A stretch of DNA of 64,000 nt from Streptomyces sulfonofaciens (GTDB lineage: Bacteria > Actinomycetota > Actinomycetes > Streptomycetales > Streptomycetaceae), in the NCBI RefSeq assembly GCF_014656295.1, contig NZ_BNCD01000007.1, positions 186,001 through 250,000 of the forward strand. The letters are read 5' to 3'. Numbering within the stretch: the stretch's first letter is position 1; each line of letters starts with the position of its first letter. Both the position numbers and the translations under genes were made by a program. Below, piece by piece: positions 43,487 through 52,545 of the stretch. Under the pieces are notes generated by a model, which saw only the letters and a list, made by a program, of their open reading frames with translations, was not told the origin of the DNA and searched no databases.

Positions 43487-44442
43487 TCACCGCCACAGCG
43501 CCCGTCGTAGCGCCGCGTCGGCGTCCTGCGTCACGCGGCGGATCACGGCGGCGTGCTCGACCATGATCGCGCCGTGGAAGGTACCCGGGTAGACGTGCAG
43601 CTCGGCGTGGACGCCGGCGGCCAGCAGGGCCTGCGCGTAGGCGATCCCCTCGTCGCGCAGCGGGTCGAACTGCATCACGCTGACGAAGGCCGGCGGCAGG
43701 CCCGCCAGTTCACCGGCGCCGGCACGGCCGGGTGCCGCGTGGCTCGGCACACCGTCGGATCCGGGGACCCCCGCGCCCAGGTACGCGGCCCAGCTCAGCT
43801 CGGCGTTGCGGCGGTTCCAGACGGGTGTGTCGGTGTAGTGGCGGGCGCTCGCGGTGGCGAGGCGGTCGTCCAGGGCCGGGCTGCACAGGTACTGGAAGCA
43901 GATCGCCGGGCCGCCCCGGTCCCGGGCGAGCAGGGTCAGCGCGGTGGCGAGAGCGGCCCCGGCGCTGTCGCCGCACACCGCGATCCGCTCCGGCGCGATG
44001 CCCAGCTCGGCGGCGTTGCCGGCCAGTGCGCGCAGCCCGGCGTAGCAGTCCTCCAGGGCGGCGGGATACGGGTGCTCCGGCGCGAGCCGGTAGTCCGGGG
44101 AGACCACGACGACGCCGAGTTCGCGGACCAGCCGCAGGTTGGCCTCGTGGTCGACGTCGGGGAGCCGAGCACGAAGCCGCCGCCGTGCAGCGCGTAGAGC
44201 ACGGGCAGCGGCTCGCCGCCGACCGCGCCCTCGGGCCGGTGCACGCGCAGCGGCACGTCGGGCGCGCCGGGCGGGCCCGGCGCGGACAGCTCGGTCACCC
44301 GCACTCCGGAGGTGTCGGCGGCGGCGACCCGGGCGGCCACCTCGCCGGCCTGCGCGGCGCGGGCCGTGGCCAGGTCGGTGATGTCCACCTCGGCCATCAT
44401 CGCCAGCGCCGCGGCGAGTTCGGGATCGTAGCGGTAGCGCAT
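43487..44442 (-). pseudogene. HSL-type alpha/beta hydrolase with frameshift
   Basis: Two overlapping frames make one hormone-sensitive-lipase-family esterase. From ATG 44442 (MRYRYDPELAAALAMM) the first frame reaches the oxyanion motif LHGGGFVLGSP. The match then continues one phase over: DVDHEANLRLVRELGVVVVSPDYRLAPEHPYPAALEDC, GDSAGAAL (nucleophile) and a C-terminal part with MQFDPLRDEG (Asp) and YPGTFHG (His). The switch is at the four G at 44159-44162; one more G restores a 318-residue enzyme. Whether this is a true loss or an assembly error in a homopolymer cannot be told here. Confidence 0.85.
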
Positions 44443-44517
44443 GCACGGACCTCCGCTCGGCGGACCGCCGGCCGACGGTGCCCCCAGCACGGTGCCACGC
44501 GCCCGGGCCGCCGGTCA

Positions 44518-44533
44518 TCCGACGTTCGTCGGA
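44518..44533. promoter_or_regulatory. Inverted repeat between esterase and SGNH genes
   Basis: TCCGACG-TT-CGTCGGA, 7-bp perfect arms, in the gap between the divergent esterase (from 44442) and SGNH hydrolase (from 44721). Operator-like; regulator unknown. Confidence 0.4.
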
Positions 44534-44720
44534 CCAATCGCCCACGGCCCCGACAGCCGTGCACGGGGGCTGTGCAGAAGGCCGCCCGGCACTGTATGCC
44601 CTACGGGACGCGCTCCAGGAAGCGCTCCACACGTGTTCCGGGACGCGCTTCGGGACGTGCGTCGAAACGCGCGACGCGAGCACAACGGATGGCATCGGCC
44701 GAGCGGAGGACGCACGCCTC

Positions 44721-46058
44721 ATGAAGAGACCGCCGTGGATCATCAGCCTGGTGGTGGCAGGGCTCCTGGGCAGCGCACCTTTCGCGAGGGCCGGCGGCGC
44801 GCCGGACGGCGCCGCGACGGCGGTCGCGGCCGAGGGGGCCCAAGGGGTCCAGGGTGCCGAGGGGGCCGCCGCCACGGCACCGCACTGGGTGCACACCTGG
44901 ACCGCGATGCCCCAGTTGACCGAGCCCGCCAACATGCCGCCGGCGCCGTTCACCCAGGACGGCCGGGTACTCGCCGACGCCACGCTCCGGCAGACGGTGC
45001 ACGTCTCGGCCGGCGGGCCGCGCATACGGCTGGACCTGTCCAACGTGTTCGGCGGTGCCCCGCTGCCGGTCACCGCCGTCTCGGTGGCGCTGCCGCGCGA
45101 CGGGCGCGCCGGGTCGGCCGCGATCGAGCCCGGCAGCGCCCACCCCCTGACCTTCCGCGGCCGGGCCTCGGTGACGGTGCCGGCCGGAGCGCAGATGGTG
45201 TCCGACCCACTGGACCTCACGGTGCGGCCGGGTGCCAACCTGACGGTGACGATGTACCTCGCCGAAGGCCAGGCGTCGAACGACATCACCTCGCACCCGG
45301 GCTCCCGCACCACCTCGTACCTGCTGGCGGGCGACCACACCGGCGACCCGGACCTGCCGGGCGCGGCCACCGCCGACCACTGGTACTTCCTCAGCGGCGT
45401 CGAAGTGCTCGGCCGTAGCGCCGCCGGCGCCGCCGTGGTGCTCGGCGACTCGCTCTCCGACGGCCGCGGCTCCACCACCAACGCCAACGACCGCTGGCCC
45501 GACCAACTGCTGGCCCGCCTCCAGGCGCACGGGGCCACCGCCGCCACCGCGGTGCTCAATGAGGCCGCGGGCGGCAACCAGGTGCTCAGCAACGGGCTCG
45601 GCCCCACCGCGCTGTCCCGCTTCGACCGCGACGTCCTCGCGCGGAGCGGTGTCACCTCACTGGTCGTCTTCGAGGGTGTGAACGACATCGGCACCGCACC
45701 GGCCACCGCGTCCGCCCAGCACACCGTCGCCGAGGACCTCGTCACGGCCTACGACCAGATGGTGCTGCGCGCCCACGCCCAGGGCATCCGGGTCTACGGG
45801 GCGACCCTCACGCCGTTCGGCGGCAACACCGCCTACGACGACCCCGACGGGTACCGCGAGGCGGCCAGGCAGGAGGTCAACCACTGGATCCGCACCGGTG
45901 GCCGGTTCGACGCGGTCGTCGACCTGGACCGCGCGGCTCGCGACCCCGACCTGCCGCGCGCCCTCCGTCCGGCCTTCGACGTCGGCGACCACCTGCACAT
46001 GAACCCGACGGGGTACGCGGCGCTGGCCGGGGCCTTCCCTCTGGGGCTCTTCGCCTAG
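44721..46058 (+). CDS. Secreted SGNH/GDSL hydrolase
   Basis: A 445-residue esterase/lipase-type enzyme. ATG 44721 starts a signal peptide (KRPPWIISLVVAGLLGSAPFARAGG); the frame extends upstream without signal. Residues 55-230 form a beta-rich N-terminal domain. The SGNH blocks follow: VVLGDSLSDGRG (Ser), NEAAGGNQV (Gly), VFEGVNDIG (Asn) and DHLHMNPTGY (Asp and His). Such proteins act on carbohydrate esters or lipids; substrate unknown. Divergent from the frameshifted esterase. Confidence 0.9.
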   Translation: MKRPPWIISLVVAGLLGSAPFARAGGAPDGAATAVAAEGAQGVQGAEGAAATAPHWVHTWTAMPQLTEPANMPPAPFTQDGRVLADATLRQTVHVSAGGPRIRLDLSNVFGGAPLPVTAVSVALPRDGRAGSAAIEPGSAHPLTFRGRASVTVPAGAQMVSDPLDLTVRPGANLTVTMYLAEGQASNDITSHPGSRTTSYLLAGDHTGDPDLPGAATADHWYFLSGVEVLGRSAAGAAVVLGDSLSDGRGSTTNANDRWPDQLLARLQAHGATAATAVLNEAAGGNQVLSNGLGPTALSRFDRDVLARSGVTSLVVFEGVNDIGTAPATASAQHTVAEDLVTAYDQMVLRAHAQGIRVYGATLTPFGGNTAYDDPDGYREAARQEVNHWIRTGGRFDAVVDLDRAARDPDLPRALRPAFDVGDHLHMNPTGYAALAGAFPLGLFA

Positions 46059-46062
46059 ACCG

Positions 46063-46102
46063 CCGGTGGTCCGGTGGTCCGGTGGTCCGGTGGTCCGGTG
46101 GG
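46063..46102. repeat. 8-bp tandem repeat
   Basis: Four exact CCGGTGGT units and one CCGGTGGG, starting 4 nt after the SGNH stop; degenerate forms continue to about 46260. 46103-46380 otherwise holds no gene. Confidence 0.9.
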
Positions 46103-46380
46103 GCGGCGGTCCGGTGGGACGGCGGCGCGGCGGTCCGGTGTTGCGGCGTCCAGCGGTCCGGTTGCCCGGCGGTGCGGTCGTGCACTCGTGCGCTCGTGCG
46201 GTCGTGCGGAGCCTCGGTGGTCCTGCGGTCCGGTGGTCCTGCGGTTCGCCCGGGGAGGCCGCGCGGTCCTCGCGTCGCGTCCCGGCGGACCGCGCACTGC
46301 CGGGGCGCGGGCCCGGCGGCGCGCGTTGTCCGCGGACGGCCTCCGCGACCTCCGCGGCACCGGTGCGGGAGACTCGTCGT

Positions 46381-47898
46381 ATGCGGAGTGCGTACAGCGT
46401 GGAAACGGTAAGGGCGGCCGAGCGCGAGCTCATGGCGCGGCTGCCGGAGGGTGCCCTGATGCAGCGTGCCGCGAGCGGGCTCGCGGCCGCCTGCGCCGAA
46501 CTGCTCGGCAGGGTCTACGGATCCCGTGTCGTGCTGCTCGTCGGCAGCGGGGACAACGGCGGTGACGCCCTGTACGCGGGCGCCCGGCTGGCGCGCCGCG
46601 GCGCGGGTGTCACCGCGCTGCTGCTCGCGCCGGAGCGCACCCACCCCGGCGGTCTCGCGGCGCTGCGCGCCGCGGGCGGCAGCGCACGCGAGGCGGCGGG
46701 CGGCGCCTTGGACGGCCGTGCGGCCGAGGACGGTGCGGTGGCCGCCGGTGTGGCGGAGCTGATCCGGCGGGCCGACCTGGTCGTGGACGGCATCGTGGGC
46801 ATCGGCGGAAGCGGGGGCCTGCGGCCCGCCGCCGTCCCGCTCGCCGTGCTCGCCCGCGCCTCCGACGCGGTGGTCGTCGCCGTCGACCTGCCCAGCGGTG
46901 TGGAGGCGGACAGCGGCGAGGTGCGCGGCGAGGCGGTGCGCGCCGATGCGACCGTCACCTTCGGCACCCACAAGCCCGGGCTGCTCATCGACCCCGCACG
47001 CGAGTACGCGGGCGCCACCCGGCTGGTCGACATCGGCCTGCGGCCGCATCTGCCGCCCACTGCCGACCTGGAGGCGCTCCAGCACGCGGACGTCGCCGCG
47101 CTGCTGCCGAGCCCGGCCGCCGAGAGCGACAAGTACCGGCGCGGTGTCGTGGGCGTGGCCGCGGGCTCGGCGCGCTACCCGGGCGCGGCGGTGCTCGCGG
47201 TCTCCGGTGCGCTGCACGGCGGCGCGGGGGCCGTGCGGTACGTCGGGCCGGCCGGGGACGCGGTGATCGCGCGGTTCCCGGAGACGCTGGTGTCGGCGGG
47301 GCCGCCGTCGAAGGCGGGCCGGGTGCAGGCATGGGTGGTGGGCCCCGGCGTCGGGGACGACGCCGGGGTGGTGGACGAGGTGCTGGCCTCCGACGTGCCC
47401 GTGCTGGTCGATGCGGACGGGCTGCGGCTGGCTGACCGTGCGGCCGTGCGGGCGCGCACCGCGCCGACCCTGCTGACCCCGCACGCCGGCGAGGCCGCCG
47501 CGCTGCTGGGCACCTCCCGCGAGGAGGTGGAGGCCGCCCGCCTCCCGGCGGTGCGCGAACTCGCCGCGCGCTACGGTGCGACGGCCCTCCTCAAGGGGTC
47601 GACCACGCTGGTCGCCGGGCCGGACGGCGGCCCCGTGCGGGTGAACCCGACCGGTACGCCCTGGCTGGCCACGGCCGGCAGCGGCGACGTTCTGTCCGGC
47701 CTGGCGGGTTCGCTGCTCGCCGGGGGCCTCGACGCGCTGGACGCGGCGTCCGTCGCCGCCTACCTGCACGGCCTCGCCGGCCGGGTGGCGGCCGGCGAGG
47801 GGGCGCCCGTCGGCGCCTCGGAGGTGGCCGCGACGGTGGCGCGGGTGTGGCGTGACGTGGTCGGAGGCGGCTGGGCGGCCCCGTCCGCCGGCTACTGA
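46381..47898 (+). CDS. nnr: Bifunctional NAD(P)HX epimerase / ADP-dependent dehydratase
   Basis: A 505-residue two-domain repair enzyme that restores hydrated NAD(P)H. ATG 46381 (MRSAYSVETVRAAERELMARLPEGALMQRA); upstream open frame is repeat DNA. The YjeF N domain has LLVGSGDNGGDALYAGARLARRG and DLPSGVEADSGEV. The C-terminal kinase-like domain (from about 245) has KYRRGVVGVAAGSARYPGAAVLA, LTPHAGEAAALLG and TAGSGDVLSGLAGSLLAGG. Precedes alr, as in other streptomycetes. Confidence 0.95.
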   Translation: MRSAYSVETVRAAERELMARLPEGALMQRAASGLAAACAELLGRVYGSRVVLLVGSGDNGGDALYAGARLARRGAGVTALLLAPERTHPGGLAALRAAGGSAREAAGGALDGRAAEDGAVAAGVAELIRRADLVVDGIVGIGGSGGLRPAAVPLAVLARASDAVVVAVDLPSGVEADSGEVRGEAVRADATVTFGTHKPGLLIDPAREYAGATRLVDIGLRPHLPPTADLEALQHADVAALLPSPAAESDKYRRGVVGVAAGSARYPGAAVLAVSGALHGGAGAVRYVGPAGDAVIARFPETLVSAGPPSKAGRVQAWVVGPGVGDDAGVVDEVLASDVPVLVDADGLRLADRAAVRARTAPTLLTPHAGEAAALLGTSREEVEAARLPAVRELAARYGATALLKGSTTLVAGPDGGPVRVNPTGTPWLATAGSGDVLSGLAGSLLAGGLDALDAASVAAYLHGLAGRVAAGEGAPVGASEVAATVARVWRDVVGGGWAAPSAGY

Positions 47899-47953
47899 CC
47901 GGCCTCTCCCGCCGATCACCGACCGGAGCCGCGTCCGGCGCCGCCGGAGCGTG

Positions 47954-47993
47954 CCGCACAGCCGCACAGCCGCACAGTCGCACAGCCGCACAC
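47954..47993. repeat. 8-bp CCGCACAG tandem repeat
   Basis: Three exact CCGCACAG, one TCGCACAG and one CCGCACAC in a row in the nnr-alr gap. The rest of 47899-48288 is GC-rich with no gene seen. Confidence 0.85.
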
Positions 47994-48288
47994 AGCCGTC
48001 CGTCGCCGGTGTGCCCGTCGCCCGAAGGGCCCGCACCGCACGCCGGCCCGTGTGCACTCCGGCACGCGACCCGGCCCCGCTGCTCCGTCCCCCACACACC
48101 ACCACCGCGGGGGGCCGGGGGCGGACGGCAGACAACCGCGGCCCGCGCCCGTGCCCCCGCCGCCCATGACCTCGTGCCCGTGCCGCCGCGCCCGTATCTC
48201 CGCCCGGCGTACGCACCGGCGAACGCGCCCCCGCGCCCGCACGCTCGCAGCGCGCCGGCCGGCGTGGCCTCTGAGAGACTGGTGGGCG

Positions 48289-49443
48289 ATGAGTGAAAGT
48301 GCAACGGTACGTGCGCGTGCCGAGATCGATCTTGCGGCCCTGCGCGACAACGTCCGGGCCCTGCGCGCCCGTGCGCCGCGCGCCGCCTTCATGGCCGTGG
48401 TGAAGGCCGACGGCTACGGGCACGGGATGGTGCCGGTCGCCCGGGCTGCGCTCGACGCCGGGGCCACCTGGCTGGGCACGGCCATGCCGGAGGAGGCTCT
48501 GGCGCTGCGCGCCGCCGGCATCGGTCCGGACCGGGCCCGTGTCCTGTGCTGGCTGTGGGCGCCCGGCGGGCCCTGGCGGGAGGGCGTCGAGGCCGGTCTC
48601 GACATGTCCGTCAGCGGGTCCAGGGCGCTGCGCGAGGCGGTGGCCGCCGCACGCGGCGCGGGGCTGCCGGCCCGCATCCAGCTCAAGGCGGACACCGGCC
48701 TCGGCCGGGGCGGCTGCCAACCGGCGGACTGGCCCGCCCTGGTCGGAGAGGCGCTCGCCGCCGAGGGCGAGGGGCTGGTGCGCGTGACCGGCCTGTGGTC
48801 GCACCTCGCCTGCGCCGACGAGCCAGGCCACCCCTCCATCGCCCCGCAGCTCGCCCGCTTCCGCGACATGGTCCGCTACGCCGAGCAGCGCGGCGCCCGT
48901 CCGGAGGTCCGGCACATCGCCAACTCCCCGGCCACCCTCGCCCTCCCCGAGTCGCACTTCGACCTGGTGCGCCCGGGCATCGCCATGTACGGCATCTCGC
49001 CGAGCCCCGAGCTGGGCACTCCCGCCGACTTCGGCCTGCGCCCCGTGATGCGGCTGTCCGCGTCGATGGTGCTGGTCAAGCGGGTACCGGGCGGCCACGG
49101 TGTGAGCTACGGCCACACCTACGTCACCCCGGGGGCGACCACCCTCGGCCTGGTGCCCCTCGGCTACGGCGACGGCATACCCCGGCACGCGTCCGGCAGC
49201 GGCCCCGTCCTCGTCGACGGCAAGTGGCGCACGATCGCGGGCCGGGTGGCGATGGACCAGTTCGTGGTCGACCTGGGCGGGGACGAGCCGCCGGAGGGCA
49301 CGCAGGCGGTGCTGTTCGGCCCGGGGGACCTGGGCGAGCCGACCGCCGAGGACTGGGCCCAGGCCGCCGGCACCATCGCGTACGAGATCGTCACCCGCAT
49401 CGGGGCGCGGGTACCGCGGGTCCACCTCCACGAGAGGTCCTAG
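48289..49443 (+). CDS. alr: Alanine racemase
   Basis: A 384-residue PLP enzyme supplying D-Ala for peptidoglycan. ATG 48289 (MSESATVRARAEIDLAALRDNVRAL) behind GGTGGG. PLP Lys in AVVKADGYGHG; the second catalytic Tyr in GVSYGHTYVT; metal/substrate Arg region LKADTGLGRGG. Barrel and C-terminal domain (AGRVAMDQFVVDLG) complete. Confidence 0.97.
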   Translation: MSESATVRARAEIDLAALRDNVRALRARAPRAAFMAVVKADGYGHGMVPVARAALDAGATWLGTAMPEEALALRAAGIGPDRARVLCWLWAPGGPWREGVEAGLDMSVSGSRALREAVAAARGAGLPARIQLKADTGLGRGGCQPADWPALVGEALAAEGEGLVRVTGLWSHLACADEPGHPSIAPQLARFRDMVRYAEQRGARPEVRHIANSPATLALPESHFDLVRPGIAMYGISPSPELGTPADFGLRPVMRLSASMVLVKRVPGGHGVSYGHTYVTPGATTLGLVPLGYGDGIPRHASGSGPVLVDGKWRTIAGRVAMDQFVVDLGGDEPPEGTQAVLFGPGDLGEPTAEDWAQAAGTIAYEIVTRIGARVPRVHLHERS

Positions 49444-49461
49444 GGCCACTTCTGGCGACTC

Positions 49462-49488
49462 CCGCAGAGGCCGCAGAGGCCGCAGAGG
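49462..49488. repeat. 9-bp tandem repeat
   Basis: Three exact CCGCAGAGG units, then CCCCGTGG-type repeats to about 49530, just after the alr stop. The remaining gap to 49754 has no gene I can support. Confidence 0.85.
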
Positions 49489-49754
49489 CCCGGGGTTCCC
49501 GCCGGGCCCCGTGGCCCCGTGGCCCCGCGGCCCCTGGCACCGCACCTCGCGGCGTTGTCGGGCACGCCCGCGTACACCCGGTACGGGGGCGACCCTCCGC
49601 CTTGCGACGCACGGCACCGGCCGCCGCGGGCCGATCCGGCGCGGATTGTCGGACAGGCCCTGGCCGCGGGTAGCCTCCGCCGTGATCCGGGCCACCCGCG
49701 GGTGAGGGACCGGGGCACCGGGGAACACCAGGTGGGAGGGGAGAGGAGCGGTAC

Positions 49755-51035
49755 GTGAGCGAAAGCAGCGCGGAAGCCGTCGCGGGGGCGGTCACGGGCA
49801 CCTGGCGCAGAGCCGGGTTCGCCGGTGCCGCCCTCGGCATCATCGCGGCCGGCGCCGCCGCCTCGGTGGCCATGGAACGCCTCACGGTCAGCCGCGGCAT
49901 ACGCAGGAAGGCCCAGCTCGACCTGGACTCCACGGGCCCCTACGGCACCCTGCGCGGCACCCCGGGCAAGGCCCGCGCCGACGACGGCACCGAGCTGTAC
50001 TACGAGGTCGACGAGACCGAGCCGGACGGCGGCCCGTTGCCGCGCCGCCGGCGGCTGTTCGGACGCAGGTCCCCGGCACCCGTCACCGTCGTCTTCAGCC
50101 ACGGCTACTGCCTCACCCAGGACTCCTGGCACTTCCAGCGGGCGGCGCTGCGCGGCGTGGTCCGCACCGTCTACTGGGACCAGCGCAGCCACGGCCGCTC
50201 GGGACGGGGTGTCACCCAGCGCGAGCAGCGCACCCCGGTCTCCCTGGACCAGCTCGGCCGGGACCTCAAGGCGGTCGTCGACGCGGCCGCCCCCGAGGGG
50301 CCGCTGGTACTCGTCGGCCACTCGATGGGCGGTATGACGGTGATGGCGCTGGCCGACCAGTACCCGGAGCTGGTCCGCGAACGGGTCGCCGCCGTGGCGC
50401 TCGTGGGCACCTCGGCCGGCCGGCTCGACGAGGTCAGCTTCGGGCTGCCGGTGATGGGCGCCAACGCGGTACGGCGGGTGCTGCCGGGGGTGTTGCGGGC
50501 GCTGGGGCAGCGCGCCGAGCTGGTGGAACGCGGCAGGCGGGCCACCGCGGACCTGTTCGCGGGCATCATCAAGCGCTATTCGTTCGCGTCGAAGGACGTC
50601 GACCCGGCCGTGGCCAGGTTCGCCGAACGGATGATCGAGAGCACGCCGATCGACGTGGTCGCCGAGTTCTACCCGGGCTTCTCGGCGCACGACAAGACGG
50701 CCGCGCTCGCCCACTTCGCGCAGTTGTCCGTGCTCGTGCTCGCCGGCGACAAGGACCTGGTCACGCCCAGCTCGCACAGCGAGGCGATCGCCGACGCGCT
50801 GCCCGGCGCCGAACTCGTCCTGGTGCCCGACGCCGGCCACCTCGTGATGCTGGAGCACCCCGAGGCGGTCACCGACCGGCTGGCCGACCTGCTGGCCCGC
50901 GTCGGCGTGGCACGGCGGGCGGCTACCGTGGGCGGCTATGGACCCCACACCCGTACCGGCCGCCCCTCCGGCGGCACCAGCCGCACCGGCCGCGGGCGGC
51001 CGCCCCGCAGCGGATCCGCGCAGTCCGGTGGCTGA
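49755..51035 (+). CDS. Membrane-anchored alpha/beta hydrolase
   Basis: A 426-residue hydrolase. GTG start behind GGGAGGGGAGAGG. One membrane segment at about 21-40 (GFAGAALGIIAAGAAASVAM). Oxyanion HG in VVFSHGYCLTQDSW, nucleophile GHSMGGM, acid GDKDLV and base AGHLVMLEHPE. Usually lies between alr and tsaE in streptomycetes. Its last 33 residues overlap the start of tsaE. Substrate unknown. Confidence 0.9.
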   Translation: MSESSAEAVAGAVTGTWRRAGFAGAALGIIAAGAAASVAMERLTVSRGIRRKAQLDLDSTGPYGTLRGTPGKARADDGTELYYEVDETEPDGGPLPRRRRLFGRRSPAPVTVVFSHGYCLTQDSWHFQRAALRGVVRTVYWDQRSHGRSGRGVTQREQRTPVSLDQLGRDLKAVVDAAAPEGPLVLVGHSMGGMTVMALADQYPELVRERVAAVALVGTSAGRLDEVSFGLPVMGANAVRRVLPGVLRALGQRAELVERGRRATADLFAGIIKRYSFASKDVDPAVARFAERMIESTPIDVVAEFYPGFSAHDKTAALAHFAQLSVLVLAGDKDLVTPSSHSEAIADALPGAELVLVPDAGHLVMLEHPEAVTDRLADLLARVGVARRAATVGGYGPHTRTGRPSGGTSRTGRGRPPRSGSAQSGG

Positions 51036-51576
51036 GCCCGGCCCCGGTTCCGGCCCGACCGGCTCCGGCGGCGGCCCGGCCGACGAGGCCGTCAGCATCC
51101 GCATCAGCGTGTCCTCCCCCGAACGCATGCGGGAACTCGGCCGGCGGCTCGCCCGGTTGCTGCGCGCGGGCGACCTGGTGCTCCTCACCGGTCAACTGGG
51201 CGCAGGCAAGACGACGCTGACCCGCGGGCTCGGCGAGGGCCTGGGTGTGCGCGGTGCGGTCACCTCGCCCACCTTCGTCATCGCCCGTGTGCACCCGCCG
51301 CTCGGCGACGGGCCGCCGCTGGTACACGCGGACGCGTACCGGCTGGGCGGCGGGCTCGACGAGATGGAGGACCTCGATCTCGACGTCTCCCTGCCCGAGT
51401 CCGTGGTCGTCGTGGAGTGGGGCGAGGGGAAGGTCGAGGAACTGTCGGAGGAGCGGCTGCACATCGTGATCGACCGGGCGGCCGGCGACACGACGGACGA
51501 GGTCCGCGAGGTGACACTGCTCGGGATCGGCCCGCGCTGGGCCGGCGTCGCACTCGGCCGGCTCGCCGAGGGGTGA
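50938..51576 (+). CDS. tsaE: t6A threonylcarbamoyladenosine ATPase TsaE
   Basis: A 212-residue partner of TsaB/TsaD in t6A37 tRNA modification. P-loop GQLGAGKTTLTRGLGEGL, SPTFVIARVH, HADAYRLGG, and EWGEG (Trp and Glu) are the family marks. The first 50 residues are Ala/Pro-rich and overlap the hydrolase gene by 98 nt. A GTG at 51028 (AEPGPGSGP) would remove most of this and overlap by only 8 nt; the true start is uncertain. Confidence 0.92.
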   Translation: MDPTPVPAAPPAAPAAPAAGGRPAADPRSPVAEPGPGSGPTGSGGGPADEAVSIRISVSSPERMRELGRRLARLLRAGDLVLLTGQLGAGKTTLTRGLGEGLGVRGAVTSPTFVIARVHPPLGDGPPLVHADAYRLGGGLDEMEDLDLDVSLPESVVVVEWGEGKVEELSEERLHIVIDRAAGDTTDEVREVTLLGIGPRWAGVALGRLAEG

Positions 51577-51611
51577 CGGGCCGGGGCCGCGTCGCGTGCG
51601 GGAAGCCCCCT

Positions 51612-51649
51612 GGGGCGACGGTCCCCCGAGGGGGTGACGGTCCCCTGAG
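51612..51649. repeat. 19-bp direct repeat after tsaE
   Basis: GGGGCGACGGTCCCCCGAG then GGGGTGACGGTCCCCTGAG (17 of 19 alike), each able to form a small hairpin; a third degraded copy follows. Likely a weak terminator. The rest of 51577-51862 shows no gene. Confidence 0.7.
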
Positions 51650-51862
51650 AGTGGCAGCCCCCTTGGGGTGACTGGCCGGGGCGGCGCACGGTGTCCGTAG
51701 TCGGGCGCCCGTGACCTGCGGCGCGGGTACCGCAGCGCCGGGCGCGGGCCGCACGCCACGTGCCGCGCGGGCACGGCGTGCCGGGCCGCCGACCGTGGTG
51801 CCGACACCCTGTCGGGAAGATGTTGCGCGGGGTGGTCGGCGCATGGTCCCATGGGAACGGGA

Positions 51863-51881
51863 TCAGGTTAGGTCTACCTAA
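51863..51881 (+). promoter_or_regulatory. Iron box (DmdR1/IdeR-type operator)
   Basis: TCAGGTTAGGTCTACCTAA matches the DmdR/IdeR consensus TWAGGTWAGSCTWACCTWA at 16 of 19 positions. The perfect inverted repeat GGTTAGGT-CT-ACCTAACC spans 51866-51883. It lies 44 nt upstream of a small gene. Iron-dependent repression is expected from the family. Confidence 0.75.
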
Positions 51882-51924
51882 CCAGCCGGCGTACGGCAGG
51901 CCCCCGGAGCCCCAGGAGGCGTCC

Positions 51925-52245
51925 ATGTCCGCTGTAGAACGCGAGGACCGGCCGCCGCGCCCGCCCGCGGCACCGCGGACGTCCGGGGCGCCGCCGGTGC
52001 GGGGCACGGGCGCGGGCCGGGTGCCGATGGGGGAGCTGCTGGCGTCCTGCGCCGCGGCGCGCGCGGTCTCCACGCCGCCCGGGCCGCCCGTTGTCCCGGC
52101 CCCCGGCCGTGCGGGCCGCCCCGGGAGCGTCGGCCGCGGCGAGGGCGCGGGCCCGCCGGGCACCGCCGGCCGCACCGACCCGGCCGGCGCCGTGGCCCCC
52201 ACCGCGCCCGCGGACGACGACGGCACGCGCGGGGCGGCGGCGTAG
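51925..52245 (+). CDS. Small Pro/Ala-rich hypothetical protein behind an iron box
   Basis: A 106-residue protein. ATG 51925 has AGGAGGC 4 nt upstream, the strongest ribosome site nearby. Composition is Pro/Ala/Gly-rich; the only ordered-looking part is GRVPMGELLASCAAARAV near 30-48, with a single Cys. No signal peptide or membrane segment. Promoter-proximal iron box suggests expression under low iron. I do not recognise a family. 52246-52545 downstream holds no gene I can support. Confidence 0.65.
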   Translation: MSAVEREDRPPRPPAAPRTSGAPPVRGTGAGRVPMGELLASCAAARAVSTPPGPPVVPAPGRAGRPGSVGRGEGAGPPGTAGRTDPAGAVAPTAPADDDGTRGAAA

Positions 52246-52545
52246 TACCGCGGACGTGCCCGAGGAGCCGGGCGGACCGCCCGGACCCCCTGAACGCGCG
52301 ACGGTTCCGCACCCCGCGCCCCGGACGCCGGCACTCGAACCGCATGTCCACGGCCGCGAACCTCCGGGCCGCGGGGAGCGCGGAGCCGCCCCCGGGACCC
52401 CGGCCCCCGGGACCCCGGGACCTGTGGCCGTGAGCCTGCGGAGCCGACTCCGAGACCGCGGGACCCGCTGGCTGCGAGGCTCCGGGCCCCGGGGCCGCGG
52501 GGGCCGCCGATTCGCGAACGCCCGGGCCACCGGGCCCCGCACGTC
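52246..52545. other. Gap with no gene seen
   Basis: GC-rich DNA between the convergent small protein and YkuD-like genes. Open frames on both strands have no ribosome sites and no recognisable product. Repeats of CGGGACC/CCCGGGA at 52390-52450 only. Confidence 0.4.

Noticed and set aside
43487..45745. 752-residue minus-strand frame including the esterase end
   Set aside because: Its N-terminal two thirds are antisense to the SGNH hydrolase; only the last part is the second half of the frameshifted esterase.
47954..47993. CRISPR-like array
   Set aside because: Units are 8 bp with no spacers; it is a simple tandem repeat. No CRISPR array is seen anywhere in the window.
45877..49728. 1283-residue minus-strand frame over nnr and alr
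   Set aside because: Antisense to two recognised enzymes; repetitive Gly/Arg composition.
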